This document shows, in pieces, positions 30,646 to 41,246 of a stretch of 64,000 nt of DNA; the stretch's first letter is position 1; each line of letters begins with the position of its first letter. The notes below the pieces were generated by a model. The model made no database searches, was not told the origin of the DNA, and saw only the letters and a list, made by a program, of their open reading frames with translations. Location: the NCBI GenBank assembly GCA_964034945.1, contig OZ035963.1, forward strand, positions 47,976,032 through 48,040,031, given 5' to 3'. Both the position numbers and the translations under genes were made by a program. The DNA comes from Chrysopilus asiliformis. Taxonomy: Eukaryota > Arthropoda > Insecta > Diptera > Rhagionidae.

Positions 30646-32019
30646 GAATAGTAACGACAAGTACTACGAGTGGCTTCCATAGATTTTTTGAAAAAATGCA
30701 GTCTTTTGAAAATTTGTCGAAACTTATGCGTTTGTGTAATCAAATGAATATAACAAAATCTAAAGAACGTAAAGTTTTCTACATTTTAGGTTCCACATTT
30801 TTTTTGTGTGTCTCAAGCAGTTCTCAAAATATTTGAAAAAAAATAAGGTTTTTGAAAATTCCTTGAAACTATGCGCTTTTTAGAAAAAAAAATGCATATT
30901 CTATGCTCTCTTGAACCGTTAAAGGAAAAATGCACGAAATTTAATTCAAAGAAAATTAAGTTTCCTGCTTTTTCCTTTGAGGGTTGCCGAGATATCTTGA
31001 AAAAAATATTATTTTTTGCATGTTTTTTCCAAAACTAAATATTGCAGAGGAAAGTTTTGTGTTGATCATAGCTGATTTTTTTTTCAAAAGCTATCATTTG
31101 TACGTTTATAGAAATGTTACTTATTGTGCTCTTGGGAAGTCAAGAGATGACTTCATCAAAACATTAGTTTTTACTTCCATCATGATTTTTTGAGTTTATA
31201 AAATTCAACAAAACAAAAAATATTAGGTATATCTAATTTGATCACGTCGTCGGCGTCAGTTAGTTTGGGCGAATTTTTGGTGCACTTCAAAAACAAATGT
31301 CATGGGAATGAGAGTAATGAATGACTTCGATTGGATCTCGTACCTCGAAAATTTTATTTTGCTTATATTTCATCTTGTTAGCGAAAATTTTGTATAAACA
31401 AAAGAACCCTCGTTAAGTGATTTACCTGAAGATTTCATACGCGTGTCTTGCATACGTAAAACTGTAAAACTTTTGACGCATTTATTGTCTGCCTGATCAG
31501 CAGATTTGATGAATGTTTTTGTGGGATTTATGGATATTATTTTTTAGCTTTCGGATTTTTTTTTTCGTCGAAGTTAGACTTTCCATGAGGTGATAGACTC
31601 ATGTCAACTAAAAGAAATTTTTTTTGAATCATTATATTAGATTTATGAGTCACGTAAATTAAGAATTACGGCGGTCGGGTTGCTTTCTTTATGAAATCTT
31701 CCTACATTGAAGAATTGCGAATTTTTGAAAATTGATTGGCCAAAAAAAACTGGGTCATTGGTATAGACATGAGGAACAATTTTAATTTGAAAAAAATTTA
31801 AATGTGATATTTGACTTGACCTAAAATTAATTTAAATTCAGTTCTTTGCATGTGCGCTTGTTGTAAAGAAACTCACATTTATTGGAAATGTCAACTTGGA
31901 TTTCGAATCGGGAAAGATTTTAGATGAGTTTTCACTTTGTATCAATTTTTAAAGAAATCTCCAGCTTAGTAGAGAATCTATTTCTAAAACCCTTTTATCA
32001 TAGGTGTCTCACGGGCTTC
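30646..32019. other. no gene recognised
   Basis: A+T-rich unassigned DNA with several homopolymer runs. Confidence 0.35.
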
Positions 32020-33095
32020 CCAAATAGCATTTTAAGTAGCAATTATGGTGTTTATCCCCATATTTCGTCACCATGCAGATCGCGGCGATAAGCAGTTTAT
32101 GTCGCAAATACGTATTTAGTTGTGCGTATGAGACGCGCAACGACACACATAGTGGGGAACACTTTTCTGCGGTTTGCTACGTCGCAATTATAACGACAGG
32201 GACGTAATTAGTTGCCTCATGCGCGAGCGTCATCTGACGGCATTATATCACACAATTACACAAATCATCGAGCGGGTTTTCTTTCTCCCTCGAATGCTTG
32301 CTAGTAAACAGAGATGAACAAATAAAAACGTAAGCAGAAGACGAACGAGAAAAATCTAATGGCGACAAATTAATGGAAACTTTTGTGGAGTGTTATTTTA
32401 TAATGGACTTTTCTTCCGGTTGCATGTCGTGATTTTAATTGCCATTAAAATTTTTCGACAATATTGGATCTGAAATTTAAACAGATTTTAATGGGCCATC
32501 GAATTATTTTGTTTTTAATCAAAAATTTCTTTAATTTTATTTTATCGGTAAAATTTTTTTTTCTTTTGCAATGAAATTTTGATGCCAATAAAATTATGCT
32601 GTTTCAAAAATGTATGCTATCCACTTTTTATGCAATATCCTTCAGTCATTCGCCTGAAATAAGAAATTTAATTCTCGAAACGAAATCGTTTCCATCAAAT
32701 GTCAGTGAGAAATATGGCGGCTGAAGGCATCAATTTTTTTTGGTGTTTCTCAGACGGGGAGCTTTAATGAAACTTTAGTGGTAGCAGTTTCGTCACTTTT
32801 TCCATCACACGCTTCTTCAAAATTAAACTGACGTTCAGGCTCCACAGCCAATCACTATTTCGGCCCGAAAACCATCAAATGCTGCTCTATCGCCGCAGGA
32901 TTTTCATGAAGCGAATGTTGCCCCAAAGATCGTGCTCGTCACTTCTTTCGCTTCTTTTACGCGGATGTGAATTATAGGTGTAAATTTTTAATCCCGATTG
33001 TGTAAATTTCTACTCTTTCAAGTCGCAAAGAACAAATCTCATGTTCCCGTACTTTTCGATGCTGTTTGGGTTGTGATCCTGATTTACCATTAAAT
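32020..33095. repeat. repeat G copy 2
   Basis: Least interrupted copy. From ATAGCATTTTAAGTAGC through TTCGTCACCAT, GCGAGCGTCATCTGACGGCA and AACAGATTTTAATGGGCCAT to GCCGCAGGATTTTCATGAAG and TGTAAATTTCTAC. It matches 11225-12475 in the same direction and 51165-52960 inverted. No intact open frame. Confidence 0.6.
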
Positions 33096-33779
33096 GTAGC
33101 GTCCCACAAGAAAACTTCTATGAAATGACTGATCATGATGGAAATATTACACTCGGAAAAATAATTTAGTATGGTTTACGAAAATCGTAAAAAATTTCTT
33201 TCCAAATATATTTTCGTTGACTTAGGCCCGTTTGCGCGTATTATTCTTAAAAAATTAAGTTGTGGTTAGCCTACTTAAACCGTAGAAATTCTTCGACTTA
33301 AATTTTTTAAGTTGTACATAAGTTGCTAAGCTTTGTTGGTGCAAACGGCACTTAATGACATATTTGTTAGAACTCTGTGACCTTTTCATTAAATCACATA
33401 TAAAAATGCCGATCACCCCTTCAACAAAGCGAAAACTTCGGATTTAGCAAAATCGATCATATGAAAAACTATATGCATTGCTTAATTTACGGACCACTTC
33501 GCTATTACCGAAAGTCACCTAAAAAATTGGTGAAACAAGCTTAAGCCCTGGTAAGATTCACAAGCAACCCTTGGTAGTAATCATAAAATTTTCATTAGTG
33601 TTACCAAAACTTTTCGTTGTTTTATACCGATTTACAGGATTTGGTATTTGCTATATGTAAGGTAAGACATAAAGTGAAATAATCAAAACATTTGGCTATT
33701 TTGGAAATAAACAAAACATTTGGCGAAATTTGTCGTAAATTCTGATTGGTTTTGTAAAACATCGAAAATTTCATAAATT
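33096..33779. other. no gene recognised
   Basis: A+T-rich unassigned DNA. Confidence 0.35.
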
Positions 33780-33851
33780 ACACGGAAACAAATATGGGAA
33801 CCGTTCCATCAAAATTGCATTCTCCAGTCCTATATCTAAGTTTACTTCCAT

Positions 33852-34235
33852 AGTGGTCATAAAACCAGCTTCTCGCTTTATCGCTTTCCAGCCGCCGGTT
33901 TACGCTAGATAAAAATTAACGCGAGTATGAATTTGTCGCGTCCATAGTGAACCGGCTTCTCGCTTTCATAAAAATCAGCCAGCGTTTACCAGCTTTTACC
34001 GGAATCAATTTTGAATTTTTGTTAACGCCGGTAACCAGCGACAAGCCTGTTTTGACAATTGTTGACGTGAAAGTGGCATCGGATCTGCAGTACAAGCGCG
34101 AGATTGACTATGACCATCACCTTCTAGAATCACGCTGGTTATAAGTACCGGTGTAAATCTCGCCGGAAAGCTGGTGCGCGAGAAAGCGAGAAGCTGGTGC
34201 CCGAGAAAGCGAGAAGCTGGTTCACTATGGATGCA
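33852..34235. mobile_element. inverted-repeat insertion in repeat E copy 2
   Basis: CATAGTGAACCGGCTTCTCG (about 33943) and its complement near 34208-34232 are inverted. An additional partial arm, AAACCAGCTTCTCGCTTTAT, sits at the left edge (33866) and another GAAAGCGAGAAGCTGG at 34192. The layout suggests two overlapping insertions of one MITE family. Confidence 0.5.
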
Positions 34236-34284
34236 CCCTATAGGAAAAAACGGCATAGTGGCCAAATATGGGAGTTAAGGTAGC

Positions 34285-34636
34285 AATAGACGCTGCAATG
34301 GTCGTACCGACTTGTGTTGGACCGATATCGGGCCGACGGTTGCATACGGGACACACACGATACGATTTACTTGCGATTTTGATCGAATAATCAGTCTCTC
34401 ACACTAGCAAATATCTATCAAACAACACAGCACAATTGTGAAATAATATCGTATCGACGGTCGCATGGCAGACCACAAACGATAGAATCTGCCGCATGCG
34501 ACCGCAGGTTTTGGCTCAGCGACGTACGACCGTGCGATATCGGGCCCAACCGACATTTCGTGCGCATACACTATAAAATTATCGCATGCGACCGCAATTC
34601 GGCCCGACGATTGTACCGACCATCGCAGCGTCTATT
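34285..34636. mobile_element. 352-bp MITE with AATAGACGCTGC terminal repeats
   Basis: AATAGACGCTGCAATGGTCG at the left end pairs with the right end read backwards (AATAGACGCTGCGATGGTCG). Internal pieces such as GATATCGGGCC and CGCATGCGACCG repeat in both orientations. The host sequence around it corresponds to about 2240-2295 in repeat E copy 1, part of which is missing here. Confidence 0.65.
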
Positions 34637-35528
34637 TCCAACAAAAAAATGGTCGTATTCTTTTTTTGAGTAATCATTCCCAAAATTATGGGAGGAATTA
34701 CTGTATATGTTAGACCTGTTACGACAAAAAATTGGGATTTTCAATCCTAAAATTAAAGGAAAGAATCCTACAAAACGTTGTAATGTCTCCATTGATTATT
34801 ATATGAGATTCTCTTTCATTATGTGCGCGACATTCTGATTTGAAATAGGATCTGTTTTTATAATTATAGCACCAAGTCCTATCCTAATAAGACTAGATAC
34901 TGTTTTATTGCATCCCCTCCAATCTAAAGGAGACAGACGAATATTCGAGTTATCAAATATTGGAGATAAGGAAGTGTAAGGGGTTTGAAAACATTCGAGA
35001 TATCAAACAGCTCGAGTAATATAATGTCTTTGATTAAAAAATTTATACGACACAAGTGTTAGAAATGTTAGAGTAGGTAGGTTCAAACTATATAAACCAC
35101 GAGTTCTCAAAAATGCGAATTATAATCGAAGAAAAAAATTTGTCTTAAATTAGAATATTCGGTGAGTCCTATTTGCATAAGAATAAGTCCACTGACATTT
35201 AGGATTCGTTCCAAGTTATTTGTAGGACTGGGTCGTACATAATATTGGAGTCACTTCTAAAAACAATGTGTTCCCATTCCATTCCATAATATAGCATTGT
35301 TTCCCCCTCAGTTTAGGAATTACTCCAGTAAAACTAGGAACGAGTACAACTTTTTTTGGAATATGTCCATTCTTCTCTCAACCTTATATACATATAGTAA
35401 TAATTCCACGAAAACTAGAACTAGTTCTTATATTTATAAAAGCCTTTGTTACAGAATGGTGTAACGAGTCCTATAATCGCTTTACCATATTTTATAGAAA
35501 CGTTTCCTATGCGGATTTTTTTCCATGT

Positions 35529-36600
35529 GGCAGTGCCAAGTCAGCTCGGTTTAAATGGAGAGTTATTCGAGATATTATTCTTTTTGACGTTTTGGGTTTC
35601 CTGTAGAATTTCAAAAATTATCACAAAAAAATTTCGGGTGTATGGAATTTTTGGTAAACGCTATTGAAATTAAAAAATGCATAAAAAGAGTAAAAACACG
35701 GTATGGGTAAGCTTAATGCCCTCCAGATAAATTTGCTCACGAAATATTCTAAGGAATGCAGGAGGAAGCGATAGAAACTATTTTGATTGACATGCAAGTA
35801 GCTTGAAGTTCATGTCATATGTTACAACTCAACCGTCACATCACACCAAACAATATATGTATGTACGTGGAAGTCATTGTCATCGGTGCGATTCATTCAT
35901 TGGATTTAGTGTGGCATGATGAGGTTTAGTTCGGTCGGAACACCTTCGCACGCGAATCACTCGACCATTTCACTTGGTTGATGGCTGGTGTGTTGCTTAT
36001 CAAGCCAAAGTCACATACCTGAAGAAAACACACATCACACCGTACTCGTATTGTAGTATTATATATTGTTTCTGATTTAGCTACTGTCATGGGATGCAAA
36101 AGCAGTCGAGGTGCAGAAAACTTATTTCGAGTCTATCTAGATGTTAAGTTAATCCACTATCGCCGATAAAATCGCGACATTGACTTTGGCAATCTTCTTT
36201 ATTTCCAAGAGACCTTAACTCGGGCCCATAAACAATGCCACTGCCTGTCAAACCGAGAAATGTAAAACGAGAGAGTTCAGGCATTGCATCCGATTTGCAA
36301 CACAAAATTTCATTTTACCTGCCCAAAGTTTATACCTGTGGTGGAAAATAAATGAAAAGTACCGTAGATTCGTAGGTACTCAATGTTGCTTCTGCAGTTT
36401 GCAATTGGTTAGGGACAGTAGAAGTGTTTTATACTCGGATGAATCTCGATATGGTTTCCAAGCGAATCTTGGTTTCGTTTTTTTAAACAACAAATAAAAA
36501 ACTTTTGAAAATGAAAAAACTTTCCGTATCTATCGTCATCTTCGTCGCCAGTTCGGAACCTGGATTCAGATTCAGATTGGTTTTGAAACCCAGTATGTTT
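35529..36600. other. no gene recognised
   Basis: Unassigned DNA of mixed composition; no frame with convincing features. Confidence 0.35.
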
Positions 36601-36602
36601 AC

Positions 36603-36736
36603 CTCAAACCGTTGAAATCTTGTACAAAAGTTGAGCACGTGAAGGGAGAAAACATGGCACAGGTCAACAGCAAATTCTCCCTCGGTAGCCAAAGATTCAT
36701 GTCCAACATAGAATCCGTGATCGGCAATTTGTGATT
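36603..36736 (-). CDS. possible internal exon, unrecognised
   Basis: On the minus strand a good acceptor (TTTGTTTGCAG) and donor (GAGGTAAAC) bracket 134 bases that are open in two frames. One reads HGFYVGHESLATEGEFAVDL and continues with VFSLHVLNFC. The other joins an upstream ATG (36787, MSKKFLRSYLCC) and ends at a stop beside the donor. Composition is G+C-richer than the flanks. I recognise neither product. Confidence 0.28.
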
Positions 36737-36789
36737 TTCTGCAAACAAATTACAACACAGGTAGCTCCTTAGGAATTTCTTGCTCATTC

Positions 36790-37530
36790 TTAATCGCTTT
36801 TTACTACCCAGATTTTTACCTCTTTTTTTTATAAATCCATCGACATTGAAGGTTTAATACAGTCTGGTATCCAACATTAGCAACTCATTACGAGTAAAAC
36901 TATTAAAATTTACACTTTAGTACAATAAATTGATAATGTCTGCTACAATATTTATATTTTAAACTTTTTTTATGAATTTTTTTTCGTGAAAATTTACTTT
37001 TATCTTTTTTCAAGCAATTTCACAAAAAAAAGATCGTATTTACGCTCTGTTGTCGCTATCTATTCACTCTGTTCCCCTTCATCTCTTGAACCACTCAACG
37101 GAGAATATTGAAACTATTTGCGTTAAATTAGTTTGGATGGAGTGAATGTTTTCACAAATGTTGCTAGAAGAGATTTTCCTCTGTTTTGATCACCTTTCCT
37201 GGTATATTGTTAACCAGTATAGGAATTTTTATAAGTTATTCACTATCGAATATAGAGGAATCTTTTAGAAGCATATGACACCAAACAATATACACAACCT
37301 TGCCTATGACCCCCTCACCAGTTACATTTTAAAGTACCAAAAAATTCGCAACTTATAGCTAAAAACTTAAAATTTGCACAGTATGTTCCCAAAGTATGTG
37401 CACAAAGACGCTCACGAAAACGGGATTTTTTTTGTGGTAAATAGGATGGGGAGGGGGCGGACTGGGATATTTAGTTTTCTAGACGATATTGTTTGACCAA
37501 CGAATGGTCTTTTGTAAACAGTAAATCATA
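36790..37530. other. no gene recognised
   Basis: A+T-rich unassigned DNA. Confidence 0.35.
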
Positions 37531-38030
37531 TCATACTAATATATAAAAATGAGTTGGTGTCTGTCTGTCTGTCTGTCTGTCTATTCCTCTTTCAGGCAAA
37601 AACGGCTGAACCGATTGACTTGAAATTTGGCACGAGTGTCCGTGGTAGTTCTGGTTCCAACACAGGCATACGGAAAAGTAGCGCGAAGGGTGGGGAGAGT
37701 AAGGGGAGGGGGTAAAGTGATTTGGAATCTTAGTTTTCCCTCTATGTTACTCTTTCGCGGGGAAACTACTAAACCGATTGGCCTGAAATTTGGCATAGAT
37801 GTTCGTCGGGCGTCCAGTCCAGCCCCAACATAGACCCATTAAAAAGTAGCCCGAGAAGTGGGGGAGTAAGGGGAGGGGGTAAAATGATCTCGAAACTTAG
37901 CTCTTCCTCTATGTTACCGTTTCACGGGGAAACTACCGAGCCGATTGGCCTGAAGTTTAGCTCCAACATAGACCATCAAAAAAAAAATTTGAAAAAACTT
38001 GACCCGGCAACGACGGGTATGCAAGCTAGT
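37531..38030 (+). mobile_element. non-autonomous Helitron, family B copy 2 (most complete)
   Basis: A|TCATACTAATATATAAAAATG, (GTCT)n at 37558-37583, then three tandem units of about 140-160 bp, each with CCGATTG(A/G)C(T/C)TGAA(A/G)TTT and a GGGGAGTAAGGGGAGGGGGT-type block. It ends GACCCGGCAACGACGGGTAT, GCAAGCTAG|T. The hairpin ACCCG-N7-CGGGT lies 7 nt before CTAG, a textbook Helitron terminus. Confidence 0.82.
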
Positions 38031-38391
38031 TTAAAATAAGGCGATGGCATGCTACAATTGAAGGTCGTTCGAAAAAGTCCTAAATGTTTATTAAAGAAAC
38101 CCAAACTTTCTCTCTGCTAACCAAACTTTCTTTCTCCCAACCAGAGTTTATCGTTGTGGACCATGGATAATCTCCACAACAATATGTTAAAAAATGGTTC
38201 GCGTTTAAAAAAGAAAGTGATGGCTAAAATAGACGAATTGATTGAAAATTGGAACGAAATCACAAATTTTAGAAAAGTTTAACCCCTGTAGGGAAACTAA
38301 TTTTGTTCCAGGAATCGGACTAGATCAAACTCTTTCACGATATATCGCTAGGAGAAAAAGTTCTCGCCTACGAGGGCCACACGTAAATTAA
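38031..38391. other. no gene recognised
   Basis: Unassigned; includes the palindrome TTGTGGACCATGGATAATCT near 38153. Confidence 0.35.
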
Positions 38392-38422
38392 CCCTCATAC
38401 TGTCCTTAAGAAAAATAACGTA

Positions 38423-38996
38423 CACTCTCGAAAAAATCCGGGGACGAATTAACTCCGCCTGAAAACATAGCTAAAAGTTTAACACCGTAGCGCGGAGTTA
38501 TTTTTACATTTGTATTTTACGGAGCTAAATATTCAATTTAACACCGTTTTGACCTAAATTTTAAATGAACTCCGAAAAGGAGTCAAAAATTCACTACAAC
38601 TACTTTAGGAGTTATTTAATTGTAAAGGGTGTTCACGTTTAGAAGAGGCTTGCCAATTGGCTTCAACAGCCTATTGGGAAGGCAAATGGTTTACAATTCG
38701 AGAGGTCCCGTGTTCGAGTCCCGGCAGAGACATGTAAGAAAAGTTTTTAACAAGTAATATTAACTTTGGAACACGAAAAAAAACTCAAAACATCTCAAAT
38801 GCTTGCAAAAAAAAAGAGAATTTGTGAGGTTTTTTTTCTTGGTAATAAATTGGTTTAACACCGAAAAATTGTTAAAAATTAACACCCATAAGGAATTGTT
38901 GTGAACTCCTAGCCCGGTGCTCGATTTTCTCCAATAGGTGATGGACTCCCTCAAACTCCCTTTCGGTGCGTAATCGACTCCATTTTTTCGAGAGTG
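38423..38996. mobile_element. 574-bp TA-MITE carrying a tRNA-like segment
   Basis: Ends CACTCTCGAAAAAAT / ATTTTTTCGAGAGTG with TA duplicated (38421-38422, 38997-38998). Subterminal GGAGTTAATT/GAGTT motifs repeat. It sits inside the piggyBac-like MITE and holds a tRNA-like region at about 38658-38732. The ends resemble repeat D (CACTCAGAAAAATG). Confidence 0.82.
38658..38732 (+). repeat. tRNA-like (SINE head or tRNA pseudogene) segment
   Basis: An A-box-like AGCCTATTGGGAAGGC, in which GCC and GGC can pair as a D-stem, is followed about 40 bases later by a very good B box in CCGTGTTCGAGTCCCGG, where four of five T-stem pairs form. No acceptor stem closes, and the anticodon arm is poor. This is therefore a degraded tRNA or the tRNA-related head of a SINE rather than a working tRNA gene. 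Confidence 0.5.
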
Positions 38997-39223
38997 TATG
39001 ATGTCTTCGTGGGTCAAGAATGACCCATTATGACCCATTTATGAAGACTACAGTGCTCTTCGATGGATTAAAATATGAACAAATAGATTATTGTTTTCGG
39101 TATTCAAAAGAAATTTGTTCACAGAGCCTACACCATACAAACATTGTTCATGTAGTTGAGAAGATACTTTTAATTAAAATCGAATTTGGGTCAGAAATGA
39201 CCCGAGGACAGTATGAGGGTTAA

Positions 39224-40767
39224 GTTTACTATTTGTCACCAAATTCAAAAATAGGCCAAATCAAATTTTTTTAGATGTTTTTTTTATCTGAAATTTGCTT
39301 GTTCGAGGTAAACTGATCAAATGTGACAGGCACCAGGAGTTAAACTATTTGTTGGCACAGCTATATATAGCTCCCGTTTCATATACCTCCCTTTTCTGTA
39401 TGTCGGTTTGTCCGTTGTACGTATCTTATATAAGTCGAGACCTTTTTTGTAAATAAGTTTTGAAAAATTTGCGATATCTCTAAGGCAGTGGTTCTTAACC
39501 TGGGTTCGATCGAACCCCAGGGGTTCGCTGCAACCGTAGTTGCATACATTTTATGGTAATAAAATAACATTTAGGTATAATTTTGTTTCAATTTTTTTTC
39601 CCTCTTGGTGCCTTTTTGACTGACAACTAAATATTCGAAAAAGGCTTAAAACTGTCGTGGCAGTTAGAGTGTTAAAGATTTTTTGGAATTAATCCGCAAA
39701 TTTCAAGAAAATTCCTTGTTATTTGTTTTATTTTTCTCTTTTGTGAGCTTAGAACGAAAATATTTTCAAAAAAAAATTTCAAACACGAATTTTTTCTTCA
39801 TTTTGAGGCATTATACTCGTACAATGATTTTCTGTGAATCACTTGACGAGAAGAAAAATCCCGGAAAAAAAAACATCTACTAAGATTTCTAAAAAAAGAT
39901 CAGCAAAAACAATTTTTTTTTACAAATATTTTACTAAAATGTTTTTTTTACGCAGCTAAATGTTTCGAATTCTAAGACGAGTACTATTTGAATAAAAAAA
40001 ACATGTCAGCCTCAAATAGGTGCTATCAAAAAACATGATGTTAAACGAATTAAAATTCAAGAACAATCAATAACAATCAATTAAATAGACAAGAACAGCA
40101 ATAAACTGCTTCTAAGATAACCACCTAATTCAATATTCAAATGACTTGAAAAGATTTTGTATCTTTTTGAATGTCGATTTAACGACTGAATGATTTGATT
40201 GAAATGAGGAGAGATGGACGAGATGGAGAAAATTACCGGGAATTAATTAGAAATTTTATCACAAAAAGTGATCGTGGAAAGTGCCCAATAACACGTTTTA
40301 TTTATTTCAGTAGCTGCTATACGGACAAGATCATTAATTGATTAAAATCTGTCATAAGAAAATTCGAAGAAATCTTTCTAAATAATTTTAAAAAAAATCT
40401 TAACACTCAATTGTAAATTTTAATTTCCTAACCGACTATTTTGTAGATAGTTATGGGCCGATGGGGGTTAAATAATTTTGAAAAATCTTAATAACCGATC
40501 AAATTAGGTTGACATCGATCGACAATGACTTTGATGCAGAAAAATATTTCGTTGCCTTCCTCATAATCCAACAGATTATTGACATTTCCTAAATCCGATT
40601 CTCATCACTTGTCCACAATAACGAAGATCATTTCTTAGGATCATTCATTCTGGTAAAAAAAATTCGCACGAATTCATGATGATCGAAGCCAAGTGCTGGG
40701 AGACGCGTCAATTTGGCTGATTGTCGATCTTAGCTTCTGGACGCTTGTTTCTGGCTTATTGGCCGCA
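39224..40767. other. no gene; solo hAT-like end
   Basis: CAGTGGTTCTTAACCTGGG at 39486 is a common hAT-type MITE end, followed by the palindrome TTCGATCGAACCCCAGGG-like. No opposite end was found nearby. The rest is A+T-rich and unassigned. Confidence 0.4.
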
Positions 40768-40939
40768 TTAAAGATCTTTTATAAACATCACTTCGCCATT
40801 CGTCTTTGGCAGTGGGAAAACTGATCGAGAATCTGAAAAATTATTGGTGCAATGCATCAAAGTCATGTCTTTAAGAGTCGGCCTTCTTTTGATGTAAGCG
40901 GCTGAGAGGTAAAAATGCCGGGGCAGGGTTGAATTGGAT
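40768..40939 (-). CDS. possible terminal exon, unrecognised
   Basis: A strong acceptor (TTTATTTCCTTAG) on the minus strand precedes 56 open codons ending at TAA (40768-40770), with text such as TLPRHFYLSAAYIKRRPT and ending GEVMFIKDL. The same frame stays open through the putative intron, so the acceptor is not required. No family is recognised. Confidence 0.28.
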
Positions 40940-41246
40940 CTAAGGAAATAAAAAATCAAATCGAATGAAGCAGAGATTTGTTTTTTTTTTTCAAGGTTGA
41001 TTTTGTACCAGCGAGTGAAAAGTCGAAATGTTTGATTGTTTTGGATTTGATTCAGTTCAGGACCTGGATTTATCACCGATTAATGGCATTTTGTTAACGT
41101 AAGAAAGTCTATGTTGACTCAAATTTAGTAGGAAGTAGAAAATTGAAGAGTATATAAAACTCCAATCGGTCACAGGAGTGTCCATAATAATAAGTTTATA
41201 TATCTATACTTGTATTGCATTTCAAACTGTATTTTACCAAAATCTA

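Larger units (their letters stand above)
33780..35528. mobile_element. repeat E copy 2, interrupted by two other elements
   Basis: Collinear with 2152-3156: starts ACACGGAAACAAATATGGG, ends CTATGCGGATTTTTTTCC and ATGT. Two blocks absent from copy 1 are inserted, about 33852-34235 and 34285-34636. Exact GGA-N5-TCC sites remain at 33797, 34758, 35202, 35316 and 35358, with degraded ones between. Confidence 0.65.
38392..39219. mobile_element. piggyBac-like MITE, split by a TA-MITE
   Basis: Ends CCCTCATACTGTCC / GGACAGTATGAGGG, flanked by the TTAA target duplicated at 38388-38391 and 39220-39223. CCC-start ends plus TTAA are the piggyBac signature. Near the right end GGGTCA-AATGACCC motifs recur three times (39014-39205). 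No transposase remains. Confidence 0.85.

Noticed and set aside
30021..30743. 240-codon minus-strand Ser/Leu frame and matching plus-strand Arg/Glu frames
   Set aside because: Translation of (GA)n and (GT)n dinucleotide repeats, open in several frames for that reason only.
33947..34265. Overlapping frames on both strands
   Set aside because: Located in the inverted-repeat insertion within repeat E copy 2.
38648..38740. Functional tRNA gene
   Set aside because: A- and B-box motifs are present but the acceptor stem does not pair and the anticodon arm is poor.
39486..39540. Complete hAT MITE beginning CAGTGGTTCTTAACC
   Set aside because: No second inverted end or 8-bp duplication was found in the following kilobase; kept only as a solo end.
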